Positions 11,830 through 24,565 of a stretch of DNA of 64,000 bases are shown piece by piece. The DNA is from Haliclystus octoradiatus (Eukaryota > Cnidaria > Staurozoa > Stauromedusae > Haliclystidae), in NCBI GenBank assembly GCA_916610825.1, contig OU744447.1, forward strand, positions 20,119,563 through 20,183,562, written 5' to 3'. Made by a program: the position numbers and the translations under genes. The notes below the pieces were generated by a model. The model did no database searches, was not told where the DNA came from, and was given only the letters and a program-made list of their open reading frames with translations. Position 1 is the stretch's first letter. Each line of letters opens with the position of its first letter.

Positions 11830-12630
11830 CTATAGAATATTGTTTTTCCGCCCGCAGAAAAGGTAACAATTTGCTGAAGCCCGACGGGCAAATATTTTGT
11901 GGCCGCCCGTGTCGAGAAGCTGTGAGATCTCGTCGAAAAGCGTTCTTCTCTGCAAACTGGAAGAGTTCGTTAACGAGAGATAGCCCAATTCTTCAGGAAC
12001 ACTGTCCAACAACCCTATGAACTACTTTACTGCATATAAATCCTCTATAAGATGGGTGTGAAGATAGGACAATCAGTTGATTCTCAATATTATTCACTGC
12101 GCATCAGCTATCAATCTATTGCCAGTATCATATACTGGCAGTATGTGTCTCATCCTTTGAACTACCCCATCCCTCCGACCCCCTGGGGCCAAGAGGCCGC
12201 AGGACGCACGTATAGTTATAAGGGCCTTCTAACTGTTAGAAAGCACTTAAATATACCTGTAGCATCCTGCTGGGTGTCTGGGACTGGGAGAAGGGTGATG
12301 GTCCATACGAGTACGACAAGGACAAGGTCGCCAATCCTTACCTTATTTACAATAACAGACGATACCGTTGAAGCTACGAACAAGCCAGACCACATCAAAG
12401 CTTGCGTTGACATACTGATATGGACAGGTGGGCTTACCAGAAATGCACATTCAACGAAGTCAAAAGTCTCAAATCCAGGCCATAATCCCTAGCCTAGTCT
12501 ACTTCGGTTCGGAGTCAATCGGCCAGGTTGAACTTGAAGAGAAGTTGAACTTGGAAGCTTGCGAGACACGACAAAGACGTAGTTATAGCTCATTGATTGC
12601 TTCAAAAAACAAAGTTTGATCCATATTATT
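11830..12630. other. GC-richer segment with unassigned open frames
   Basis: This stretch is clearly richer in G and C than its surroundings and holds several overlapping open frames. The longest runs on + from 12052 to 12492 (146 aa). A second + frame from about 12270, after an acceptor-like CCTGTAG, reads LLGVWDWEKGDGPYEYDKDK and looks more protein-like in composition. Neither matches a family I recognise, and both are interrupted or open only briefly. It could be a decayed gene, a retrocopy or chance. Confidence 0.25.
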
Positions 12631-13165
12631 CCACACCTGGGTAGCCTAGCTAGACTAGATAGACTAAAGCATTATTATAATCGTGAGATTTAAATCGAGT
12701 CCGCATAGAGAGTCCGCAAGTATTCCATTTTTTACTAGCCGCGTATTGACTTGCAGTTTATAGGCCTCATGAGTGCTCATGATACGTCATTGCCTTCAAA
12801 ATCGAACCATTGTCTAAACTCGTGAAACTGCTTTCTTTGATAGAGTTATCTTATTCGAATTCCGTGCTGTCAAATACTCTTTATTACGATTGGCTCTTTC
12901 AAGTTTATGCATTAGTTTATTGCATCTGTATTTATCACGTCCTTCATGTTACACATGCTTTTAGATAATATTTTGTTGTGAAATTATTCAGCTGAGGAAA
13001 TCCCTATATTGCTCAATTACTATTGGTTTAACTCCTTTTTCCATTGTTATTTTGTACTACCTAGAGACTGTACTTAACTGTCTCTTGGAAACCTTGAAAA
13101 AATTTCACGTTACTTTTCTTTCTTTTGCCCTCGTGGTGTTGTTGTAGTTATTTTATTAAAACGTT

Positions 13166-16100
13166 ATGGCTCCACGCAAGAAAACGGGCAAAAGTCCACC
13201 ATTTTTTAGTCATGAATTTATTATAACTAACCATGGAGATATTGTATCTTGTGCATGTATGGCTGTGATGGTCGGATTAATGTTTCAAGTAAGGAAAGCC
13301 AATTTCGTGATTGTGTGACGTGGCCTTAAAAATTTCTTCCCTTCTCAAATCTCAAAGAAAATTATGAAACTTTACTATCTATTTTATTATAATATTATTC
13401 TTATTATATTTGTTTAGGCAACTCAAGGTGTTGCTCAATTATTTATAGCTGCTCAACACAATGTTACTAGGACTGATGAAGGTTCGTTGATGTTTACAAC
13501 TTACAACTTTTATAAATAAAATTATTCCATATTTATAAGTAGCCTAGTATGCTAGTTTCAACTTTCACTTGATATTGAGATCTACTAGCTTGAATTCGCT
13601 CTTTAATGTCGTGGAAATGTTGCATATTTTTACTATAAATTCTATGCATTAGCATATTACAAAAACTGGGATATACCATCTCATTTATCAGACACTTTAG
13701 AAAATTTCAAGAGGAATTCAAACTTTAGCCTTTGAACATTTTATAAAAGTTTACTGTCATTTTGTGTCAATTTAGTTTGATAATGATCTGTTGGCTCTTA
13801 TAGATGGGGATCTTAGATATTGAACGTGCTACAGTATTACAAAATGTCTGTGCTTGCCAAAGTTTCTAACCTGAGACTAAAATATATATGCCTAGATTTT
13901 GAACATCTATCTCAATTGAAAGTCGCATTGAACAAATTCTCACCGCCCACTCGTCACAACAAATCACTGTCAAAGCCTAGTTTATATCGAGTGTATCAGA
14001 ATAGGCTGCCTGAAACTGACTGACCAAATGAAGGCTTGTGCCCCTGTAGACGCCTGTAGTTGGATATAGGAAGACTACATTGTTCAACAAATTAAATCTT
14101 CTGCACCTGTAAATAACCTGTTTTCTGAAATAGGTGACCTTCTTCCATATTCTCACATAAATATGCAACCTTGAAACTCTTCACAGTATGCTTGCATGTA
14201 TAGCCTAAGGTGTCTACTGTACAAACATATTATGTTTCTGTGCACAATTAAATACAATAAAAATCCCTTAATATCAATAACAAACAATGTTATTACAACA
14301 TCTTTTTACAAGTGCAACTTTAGGCTACTAGTAGCAAGTTTTAGATTAGACCTATGTATCAAGTTATTATAATTAGAACTAAGATTTTCACATCAAAACT
14401 GAGACTTTATGTAGGCCTACTTTTAAATGGGAGAAACTTCATTTTACCTTAATGAAAATGAACGAAATAAAATATATTTCACATCTCTGAGTTGTAAACA
14501 ACATAATTGACAAAATAATTAGTTGGTTAAACCAATGTAAAGCCAGTAGAATTCATATTTTTGACGAATCATTTTCCATAAATCGTCGATTTTGCCTTCA
14601 GTTTGGGACAGTAAAGTTGCAATGCAAAGTAAGCTTTCTATTGTTACTAATTTAACTGAACTTTTGAGACTCCAACGTCGGCTTGTCTGATCACATGGTT
14701 TTCATAATTTTTGACATCTGAAAGGGGGAGATTAAACAAGGGCTCTGATGGCGTAAAGTTTGCGATAATAAAACATTTATCTTTCAAAAGGATACAATAG
14801 ATAACAAGTTATTCTCAAATAATAGAAATTTTATTATTTGAGAATAACTTGTTATCTATTGTATCCTATTATAGAATGAAATTTTAATCAAACTGACCAA
14901 AGGACTGACTACAGTAGCAAGCTTATGGCTCTCATCACTACAACGTTGATCACTTTAGAAAGTTTGCAGTGGAGGGAAGAATTTGGTAGATCATCATCAT
15001 CATCATCATCATCATCATTTATTCAGAACCTTTAAGTTATACAAAATTTTTTTCAAAGGACTGATACATAGCTAAGTTGACAGGAAAACAGACATTAAGT
15101 AAAAAAACAGGCATAAATAACAGGAAAGAGTGGTAAGTGTAAAGTATACTAAGAATGTAAGTGCTTCTCAAGGAGACGTTTGAAAGTAGGCCTGCTTTGG
15201 ACTTCCTTCATTGCAGACGGTAGATCGTTCCACTTATGCGCACCAGCGTCTTGAAATGAATGACGATGGCTCGACTTGATGTAAATGTCATTGTGGGCGT
15301 GAGATCTGGTGGGATATGGCAGTTGGAAAAAGTCGGAAAGCAAAGGAGGAGCTAGTTTGAATTTAATTTTATGAGTGAACATTAGTTGATGCGATGTTAT
15401 TCTGTCTCTAACAGAAAGCCAACCTAGTTGACTTTACATATCAGAGACGAGTGCGATAGTTACAACGGAGCACTGTCCTCATTCCTCTGTTTTGCAATCT
15501 CTGGAGGCGATCTAGATGTTCGGTTTTACAGTTCCCCCATACGACAGCGCAGTAGTCAAAGTGTGGCAAAACAATGGTGTTATAAATAGTTCTAGCTGCT
15601 TCTTGCGGTATGAAGCGTCTCACGTATTTTAAAACGCCCAAGCTTCTATTGATTTTCTTATTAATTGCTATGACATGTTTGTCGAAAGATAGGGTATTGT
15701 CTATTAGAATGCCTAGGTATTTTAAAAGATCTACTCTTTCGACAGGTTTGTCATCCAGCTTTATTATTAAATCAACATGTTCTTGTTTATTAAGTTTTGG
15801 CCTGGAGCCTATCACCATGCAGTTAGTTTTATTTATATTTAATGTTAGTTTATTTGCACACAGCCAGGCATGTATTTCAATCAGATCTGACTGTAAAATT
15901 TCTTCAACGTCTTTCAATTCTTTACGGGCTACATACAAAAGCGTATCATCTGCATATAGATTTATTTTACAGTTATTTACAGAGTTACAAATATCATTTA
16001 TATAAATAAGAAAGAGTAGTTGCCCAAGGATTGACCCTTGAGGAACTCCGTATTTAATTACACCTAAATTTGAATTTACACTATTACATTAACAATTTGT

Positions 16101-19100
16101 TTTCTATTCAATAAATAAGATTTAAAAAAATTTAAGCTATTTACATCACTGCCGTATAGGCTAATTTTAATTTATCTAATAATATATACAAGTCTACAGT
16201 ATCAAATGCCTTTTAAGATCAATACTAATTACACCTATAAGATTTCTATTTAAAATATAATTGAAACAAAACTCAGAAAAATTTAACACACTACCGTCTG
16301 TCGAATGGTTTTTACGAAAACTAAATTGGTAATTAGTTAATAAATTATGTTTTGATATATAATAATTTAACTGGGTATGAGCAATTTTTTCTAAAAGTTT
16401 GGAGATTATCGGAAGGACTGAAATTGGACGATAATTGGTTCTCTCAGTTATGGCATCCCCTTTGTGTAAAGGGATAACCTTTGCTGTTTTCAGAGCTTCA
16501 GGAAAGACACCATCCCTGAGAGAAAGATTGAATATTCTAGTCAAGCCTGGTGCAATGCTGTGTGCAGTTAATTTTAAAAGCCTAGTTTCTATGTTATCGA
16601 TACCTACAGATCGTTTATTTGGTAGTTTATATATTAAATTTTCTGTTTCTAAAATTGAAATTGACTGAAATTGAACTATGATCTACTATGATCAACTATG
16701 ATCTAAAAAGGGTTCTTAAAATACTGTCACTTCAGAAAGTTGAGGAGAAAAATACAAATGTATCAATTTTATTTAGAATTTTGGCTATCCCTCTGGTAAC
16801 ATAGTTGCCAGGTTGCTGGGTTTTGTCGTATCCTGAGTAGGCTAAGCTTACCCATACTTGTTTATTGTTGACTGACATTGTGAACTTTTCAATATGGCAT
16901 GTGTAATATAGTCATTAGGGCCGACTATATATTTTTATGTTGGTGTACTTTTCACGTTTCAATGTAATTTTGTTTTATTTCGTCTTTTATGCAGAAACAA
17001 ATCGAACGGTTGTCACTTACACCTGTGGATTGAAGGATTTGTTTGTGTTATTCTTTTATTCTCTTGCTTGGATTGTTGTCCAAGCCATCATACAAGAGTA
17101 TATCCTAGATGTAAGTAGCCATTCCCTGTAAAATATACATCCATTTATATATATAGGCCTAGAAGGCATATTTCTGTTTTAATATGGACGCAACTGAGTT
17201 TGGCTGCTACTTAAAAGCTTTGGTTAAGCTCCGTTATCATCCCTTCTGTTTACAAAAACAATTTCCATTTTCAACTCACCATCGAAAACTCTAGTTGCTT
17301 AGCCTAATGACACACTTTTCAGTTTTATCAAAGGAATATTTAACCATTTCAAAGCTACATGTCAGCATACGGTGTCTACTTTTTTATTGCTGGTCTATGG
17401 CTAGTCAACTTATCTGGTTAGCTTATTTTCACTGCAGTTATTGGTTGGTAGCTTTGTGTTTTTTAGCGTGGAGGAGGTGGATACTAGTGTGTGTTTAAAG
17501 CCCCAATTTTCTGTTAGCTATTGGTGTTGGTGGGCCTCCTTTTGTTATAAATTTAAGCTAGCTTGTAATGTTTTGTTAATTGTTGAGCAATTTGTAATTT
17601 TATATGAATTGTCATTAAATATCATTTTCAGAAATTCAATCGACGATTCCACATGTCGAAAACAAAACATACTAAATTCAATGATTCTGGAAATTTAATA
17701 CCATTCTTTCTATTTTCTATTGGATTTGGAATTGATCAGCTAATGAAGGTAAATATATATAATTACAACTTTTGAAAAAGCTTAAAGGGGCGAACTGGAC
17801 CAGCAGCCTTTGTTTTGAAAAAAAATCACTTTCAAACACCAGCTGTGACATCATCAAATTGGTTATGAGGTTTTCACAGTGATGAAATCTGGAATATTCC
17901 CAAGGAGCATTTCGATGGCTATAAACTAAACCACAATTTTTAAGATTTGCATTTGCAAGATTTGTAGGAGCCTCGCCAGAAACTTTTAAATAATTCTAGA
18001 ATGTAAATATAATTGTATACGTTTTGCATTTTCTTATTGATGAATCTATGTCTGAGATAATGGGATTTCTTGCAAAGAAGTAAAAATTACGAAGCTTATG
18101 TTGACAACCCCAAATCAACGGCTTATAGTTTTGTATCTCAATCACATTTGATATTATTGAGCTTTGACGGAAATGTGCATCTTATATGGCGTCTTGGTGC
18201 TTATAATATATGGTTTGATACATCAAAATTGAAATTTAGATAGAATTTCATTATTGACTCGTTTATATCCGTTCTGAGTTTCAAACTATGGTATTTTGGT
18301 AGCAAAGGCGTTAATAAATATTTATTGCGTGTTCGTATAGAATGAATGATGTTTCAATGCCATATGTCATATTTCATAAAAACGCTGCTGGTCCAATTTG
18401 ACCATGCGCTGGTTAATCACCTAACCTAATTATTAACAAAAAGGTATGAACCTTTACTGAAAGGGCTAACCTATTCATTTAGTTAGAGTTTTTCTCCCTT
18501 TTGACTGAACTCTGTCTCATGCATGAGTAGGCAAGTAACTTCCCGGGTAATGCGCCTTCCTGTTAACAAGGTTTTACACATGACAAGGTTTTACACATGT
18601 TTTACGCTAATTGTTCGTTTGCCACTTGTGACACCCTCGTCGCTACTGAATTCCAAAGTTGTCTTCTTGATATTTATAAATGGAAAAGATGATCGATTTC
18701 TGTCATTGTCTCTGGTGTGCATATACATTTTGTTTTGTTTATAACTTTTTTCTCAGGAAAGTTTGGTCCCAAACATTGCTGAAATTTGGGAAGGCTATCC
18801 TCATCTTGAAATGAGGTAGGTGTTTTCCAGATCACGCAGAAAGCAAAGTTGACTGAATTCGTCCTTTCGAAAGGTTTCCTGGCAAATCATCATGTTCTTA
18901 CTAGCCAATCACAGTCAAAACAGATCATTGATGTTTTTAATAGTGCTAGTAACTTGATGCTATTGTAGGTTTATCCATATATCCATATATTCATATACAT
19001 CCTTATTGGTTATTGGAAACCATAGACTTACATAGACTGCTTACTAGAAAATGCAACACATTAGCTCTCTCCTCATTGGCGTTTTCAAAATTATTTGATG

Positions 19101-22100
19101 TTTCCTATAAACTGTTTCTTCTGCAATCTAAACTCTCAATAATATGTTCTCACTGTCATAGAAAGATAGTTCAAATAGCATTTTCCAACCATAAAATCGA
19201 GATTTTTTCGTAGGTCCACAATTATTTTCAAACATTTATAAATAATGTGTAAAGTCACACCGAGGGACAGCGAATTATAAAAATGGAAATTAAATACTAA
19301 TATTTACCTTCCAAAACGATCAAGAAACGGGTATTTAATTCATGAATAATGCCCCTTTAGATTGGAAGTCATAAATAACTCTTTCATCAGAGAAAAATAT
19401 GTTTCATTTGAATAAAAACAAAAAATTCTCAAAACGTGGCTTGAAATTTCGCGATTTCCAAGACTGTTTTGGTCCACTATAGAATCAGCAGTCTATGAAA
19501 GTCAATGCTGGAAACCTTTGGCATCATAAACACCTTAGTTTTGCAGAATGTAAATGACCCTAAACATTGAAGTAGGCTCTAATTCAGTTCAGTTTTCGTC
19601 AAAATGTGAATATAACACCAGTCAAACAGATTAAAGAAGTCCAAGGTTATTCAGTCTCTCGGATATGGTGTCAGATGCTCATTTTGTCAAATTCCATTTA
19701 CCCAAAAGGCAAACAATTACTTGTTGATAGTGTAATTTACCATAGTATGATTTTAATAATTTTCTGATCTTTCATTTTCAGCTTCTTTCTAAAGTTCTAT
19801 TTTATACTTCAAATTGCATATTGGCTACACATGTACCCTGAATTGTATTTTATGAAAACCAAAAAGGTACGTTCATAGCATTGCTGTCTAATAAAGTTAA
19901 CATACTTCATGATCCAATATTATCAGGTCTATTATTTATTGCAACATTTGAATTGAAAAATGTGTACTGTCATTTGAAATATTATCACTTTGTTTGCAGT
20001 GTCTTTATAGAAATTAAATACAAATGTTAATTTTTCTTATTTGTTAACTCCAGGAAGAAATTTGGTCAAAAGTCGAAATGTATACACTTTATGTCGTATT
20101 TATAACTGCAGCATATTTTACAAAGTAAGTAGACGTATGCACTACGCAGTCACAGTCAACTGACTGTTAACAACATGATTTATGATATAATATTGTAATT
20201 ACAACGTTTGAATTATTGTTGTTGTTGTTTAGCTTTACTCGTGTTGCATTGGTCATGTTGGTTATTCATTATATTCCTGAATTGGTTTTCCACACAAGCC
20301 GATTATTCCACTGTGCTGGCAAGACTGAAGTTTCTGGCCCTGGGTAAGTGATGTAACTCAGACCTGACCTACATGCATTCAGCTTAATCATGTATCTTCA
20401 GCCTGACTTTGTTTATACCACAATATTAGACAATATCATTACATTCAACAATAACTGGCCTGTTGTTTGGATCATTGTTGTACTGTTGATTTAACAAATA
20501 TCATTTAATTCATTCTTGTAGATTTTTAATATGGTCCGTGTTGTTTGTATTGGCACGTTTTTCAACAATATGTTTGACAATTATAACATTTTGGTAAGAT
20601 TTTATAACTTTTATCACACTTTATGTTCCAGCCTATCCTTTGTGTTATGTATTATGAGAGTCACCCAAGTGCAAATCTGCCCAGCGAAATTCCCTCTGAA
20701 CCTTATACACCCTATATATATTTCTTATTGATATACTTTGTACCGCTGCAATCATTTCCAATCCTTTATAAACAATAGCAAGTTAGCAATAATTTTTATT
20801 TGATAGACTCAGTAATCTATACCTATAAATGTCAATGTTTGAGTATCCGTATGTATGTAATATGTATGTACGTCCAGAGCAATTTTCTCTGCCAATTTTA
20901 ACGTGGCAGCTTTAAAAAACATATCATTAGAATCAGTATCATCCAAACATTGCAATGATGGCCTTCGTTTTTTATACTTTGCTTTCTGTCTCTCGCATTG
21001 AATTAAAACATACCTTTCTCCTGTGATTCAACTTTGATGCAACAACAACAAAAAATTTGACTTATCATTTTCCAAATGCATGATTAAACTTTTGCAGCTT
21101 TTACTTTCGATATCAAATTTCACCAGGTATTGTTTATCTAAATTATTTCTGGAAATCAGATTTATCTACTCGCTTCTGTTAAATAATTTTGGTTTGGTGT
21201 TCTGTTTTGAATAGCTAGCATATAATTTTACTTTTTCTAAATTAACCCAGCAACGCTCTAATTTTGTTACTAGTAGAATACGAGTTTAAGTAAATTGATT
21301 GAGTATATACTATGCGAAAGTGATGTATGTATGTTTGCTTCTTTTAAGGTTTGGTCTAAGGAAGATCAATGCTCAAGGAGTTGATTTTGAAAATGGCGTG
21401 TTCAATTCTCAGACAACAAGGTATGAACATTTTGTTGTAATTATTTGTGTAAAATTGTAAAATTGTAAAATTGTAGCATTCAATGGTTCTATAAGATTAA
21501 GACATAGTCGAACAGTTAATACATAAATCTGGAGATCTTTTGATGGTATTTAGGCAGCAGTATGTGCTGATGGCATCTGCAGATCTGAATATGCAATAAA
21601 CATGCAGGCTCCGATAAAACAGATTATCACATTTTTTTGCTTTGGATCTATTTATCCTTGAACCTTGCTTATACAGTATTTGTAACGAGTCTTACGAGAC
21701 GATAACTAATCGTTGAGTTGAATCAAAACAATGTGTCTCTTGATCTAAAGATAACAAAACTAACTGGTGACCATTATGGCCGGGCAGCGTAATCCCCCTG
21801 GAAAGGTCTGGGGAGAGATTATAGATTAGCATAATTACAACATCCTTCCCGTTAACAAAACTAAGAATTATACCATTACGTAAATTATAAAACTCAATAG
21901 TACAATTTATGCAGAATATAATCATGTAAGCTAGCAGTAAGTAATTAGTCTCTTTGGTTGTTTTTTTTTTTTTTTTTTTGGATTTATCGTTTATCCACAA
22001 ACCGGGTAAGCTTGCAGCTTTTTTTCACCGGGGTGGTTGGTTAAATTGGTTAGTATTTTGAAGCTTGTGTGCGTTTATAGCCGGATGCCCTTCCTGACGC

Positions 22101-23146
22101 CAACCTATAGTGCTCCGGCCAGGGATTGAACCCGAGACCCTGCGGGCCGTAGTCCAACGCCCTAACCACTACACCAAGGCCGCACACCAAGGTTTCACAA
22201 TACCTCCACTTCTTGTAATAGTATACTTGAGCTCTCTACTTGAGCTTTCTAAACATGGAACAGTAATATTTGTATTAGCTGATGAATGTGATACTTGTTG
22301 TTGATCTTCATTCGGAACTTCTGACATAGCGACAACTACAAATGGTGGCGGTACTCTTGACATCATCTCACTTTCACAAGGAGTTGATAGTATATCACTG
22401 CAATTTTTCCTATAAACACCTCCAGATTCATCTTTCACGAAATAGGAACGAGGTAATACTCCAGCTTTACACCACTCTTTATCTCTTTTCCCTCGAATTC
22501 GAATGCGGTCGAATGCAGCAAGTGCAGGAAGTTCAGCACTATGTTGGTCATACCTGGCCTTTGCAGCTTCCTGGCGGTGACAGAGGGGTGTGATAACTTG
22601 TTGTGGTGATACACCTTGTGGCAATAATAGTCGTTTGTGTGTTGATAATGTAGCAACAGTATTTACTGTAGTTGCCTTGTTAGCCAGCTTGCCAGCTTTT
22701 ATGTAATTACTGTTAGATCAAAAACAGGAATGAAAAAGCTAATCGATACTCGGGACTTCAAGAAACACAAAAAATTAGCATGATGATGAAAATCAAAATA
22801 TAAAACAAATCATAAATTAGCGCTCAGCCGATATTGTACAATATTTTACATTGAGTGTTTCGGAATGATTCCATCACGTATCAAATTTTTTAATCTAAAG
22901 CAATTTTATTTTGTTTGTTATAGAGTTGCTGTGTTGAGTGTCATTGTTGTATTCCAAGCATGGATGGCATGGCAATTTATCGTTTATCAAGTGAAGCGAT
23001 TGCGTCAACAATCTCAACTTGCTGCCGAGGCAAAGAATAAATTCAAACAAAACGCAAAGAAGCAAAAGAAAGAGAAGAAATCAAAGGATGATAATGTCAA
23101 AGAAGAAAAATCAAATGGTGCACAAAAAAGTGTGAAACAAGATTGA
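13166..23146 (+). CDS. TRAM1: TRAM1-type translocating chain-associated membrane protein, 11 exons
   Basis: Exons: 13166-13288, 13418-13481, 16995-17110, 17632-17748, 18757-18815, 19782-19866, 20054-20124, 20233-20343, 20522-20593, 21349-21420, 22924-23146. All junctions are GT/AG and phases agree, giving 370 aa (vertebrate TRAM1 about 374). The start [20 protein letters not shown] is the family's N-terminal signature. The family is a multi-spanning ER membrane protein beside the Sec61 channel that helps nascent chains enter or integrate. Visible are hydrophobic segments throughout, luminal-loop glycosylation sequons N56-V-T and N65-R-T, the family motifs [29 protein letters not shown] and [12 protein letters not shown] (TLC-type domain), and a lysine-rich cytosolic tail from about residue 325. 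It lies tail to tail with DNALI1. The long introns carry transposons. A polyadenylation signal AATAAA is near 23279. TRAM2 is the main alternative name. Confidence 0.95.
14789..14867. repeat. Perfect 36-bp-arm hairpin in TRAM1 intron 2
   Basis: AGGATACAATAGATAACAAG opens an arm of 36 bases (14789-14824) that returns exactly inverted at 14832-14867, with a 7-base loop. No mismatch was found between the arms. It lies in the second TRAM1 intron, about 130 bp from the 3' end of a LINE copy. Confidence 0.85.
14994..16670 (-). mobile_element. LINE (non-LTR retrotransposon) copy, 5'-truncated
   Basis: On the minus strand the order is RT fingers (a frame with KVIPLHKGD and [18 protein letters not shown], 16194-16544), then VPQGSILG and LFLIYINDI, then the catalytic YADD motif (near 15950), the thumb region (15441-15938: [31 protein letters not shown]) and the C-terminal tail (15149-15382: [14 protein letters not shown]). 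It ends in ACCTTTAAG...AATAAATGATGATGATG, a (ATG)n 3' tail. These are hallmarks of CR1/L2/Jockey-type LINEs. The clade is not resolved. The frame is interrupted by several stops and frameshifts and lacks the ORF1 and endonuclease part. Inserted in TRAM1 intron 2, antisense to the gene. Confidence 0.9.
17781..18410. mobile_element. MITE with GGACCAGCAGC inverted ends
   Basis: The left end TTAAAGGGGCGAACTGGACCAGCAGCC and the right end GCTGCTGGTCCAATTTGACC are inverse over the core TGGACCAGCAGC. The same TTAAAG...GACCAGCAGCC arrangement marks the elements at 7602 and 50216, so this is a third, more diverged member of that group. It lies in the TRAM1 intron between exons 4 and 5 and is non-coding. 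Confidence 0.6.
22017..22190 (-). mobile_element. tRNA-derived SINE
   Basis: Read on the minus strand, the segment opens GCGGCCTTGGTGTAGTGG (A-box region) and continues to GGTCTCGGGTTCAATCCC (B-box, GGGTTCAATCC), the spacing of a tRNA-type RNA polymerase III promoter. It is followed by a non-tRNA body containing GTCAGGAAGGGCATCCGGC, a motif common in animal SINEs. The matching poly-T run at 21962-21979 on + may be the element's A-tail. It lies in TRAM1 intron 10. Confidence 0.75.
22191..22660 (-). mobile_element. Ty3/gypsy LTR-retrotransposon fossil (3' end of pol)
   Basis: A minus-strand frame resembles the tail of gypsy integrase after the catalytic core: [19 protein letters not shown] is the usual RQ-K--YYD-H basic stretch, followed by a chromodomain-side strand with [18 protein letters not shown] and a TRSGG-V-KP end. 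Only this terminal piece is present and no LTRs were found, so the copy is broken and old. A second fossil with a similar end is at 56430-56695. It sits beside the SINE in TRAM1 intron 10. Confidence 0.7.
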
Positions 23147-23832
23147 TAGAAAGAAATTGGGAATAATTTTAAAGTAACTATAAAATTACATATACGCTAA
23201 CATTTGATTGTTGATTTATTGTATAGTTAGATCTATTTTGAATAGTACAGATTTTGATTTCATTTTGGAAGATCAGATAATAAAGCGTGGTATATAATTA
23301 TGAATTGACAGGAATTGTTGATTATGCTCCACACTCCACTAAATGATTGATTATCGGTACATCAAGATTACACTCAAGGAATTCGAATTTCCCAATTTCA
23401 GATTCAGGTTTAAGCAAGACAGTCTTGAAATCATTGTAGTATACTGTTGTTCGTTATGGGCTTATACATTACAATTCCAAACTTCTCAATGAGTGGAATA
23501 CACTAGACCATTAATACAGTAATATCCAATTGAGACCTAAAGCTAAATTTTGTTTGCCAAGGGCACAGTGTCCTGAGGCCCTTTTTTTGCTCTGAGAGCT
23601 AACAACTATGTTACATTATGGTTTCCTCAGCTAAGATATCAATTCAAAAATTCAAAACAATGTTGTCAGGAAAAGCACGAATGATTTCATTTCTATAATT
23701 GAAGTCATGGCTGTATGGGTCAATCGCCTCTTAAAAATGACAAAGAGTTTGACAAAAAATATATTTGTTCATGTTGCTGCGTGTTTCAGACCATAAGAAT
23801 CAAAGTTCGAAATGACTTTACAGAGCCATAGA

Positions 23833-24017
23833 TACCCCTACAAAAAACAATTCAGCAATTCATGAAACGTTAAATGGCCCCAATTTGCATGAACTGTTCA
23901 TAAACTGTCCATAAACGGTTTATCACCTTCACGGTTCAGGAGCTGTTCATGACAATTTGGGGCCATTTAATACTCATGAACTGTTCATGAACTCCTGAAC
24001 TGTTTTTCACGGGGGTA
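23833..24017. mobile_element. Palindromic TCATGAAC MITE, best copy
   Basis: The left end (ACCCCTACAAAAAACAATTCAGCAATTCATGAA) is nearly the inverse of the right end (TTCATGAACTCCTGAACTGTTTTTCACGGGGGT). Internal arms TTAAATGGCCCC-AATT (23870-23895) and AATTTGGGGCCATTTAA (23946-23970) are also inverse. The whole unit is about 185 bp. This copy defines the family scattered at 1880-3335, 4930-5540, 25738-25980 and 42590-43090. It lies between the 3' ends of TRAM1 and DNALI1. Confidence 0.7.
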
Positions 24018-24565
24018 AAATCCAAGTAAGACACAACGTTATGTTTCCTTTACAGTTTGAAAACCCACCCCTATACCACTTTTTAAATATTCTATTATTC
24101 TACTTTAATAATCTTCATTTCAAGATTTGATTAACTCTTCTCTGCCATGGCCATGATTTCTCTAAATGATATGATAGATTAGCATGGCTAAATAAGAGCA
24201 AATCAACTCGCAACATTTATCAACATAAAAATAACATGACTGACCAAGAGTAATGTGCTTCGCACACTCTTTTCACGAGAGTCAATTTGCAATTTTTTTC
24301 TATTTTTCACCATTCAACAACTTTGTTTTCAAATGTTATCATCAAATCTCAAAACAATTTTGATGTCATGAAGGATGTTCGAAACAAAAGTTTCTAAACA
24401 GATGCTATATATTCTATCCAGCCAAACAAATCATAATGGTTCATAAGTCAGATATGGTAATTTCATTAGTTCAAATAGATATTATTAACAGTGATTAACT
24501 TTTTGAGTCTAACTAACAACAGAAAATATACGCAAACAGTTTCATTTTATCAAATAGGTTTCTCT

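Noticed and set aside
12052-12492. 146-codon + frame as a gene
   Set aside because: No recognisable domain, overlapped by other open frames in a GC-rich patch, and no splice-consistent extension. Kept only as an unassigned segment.
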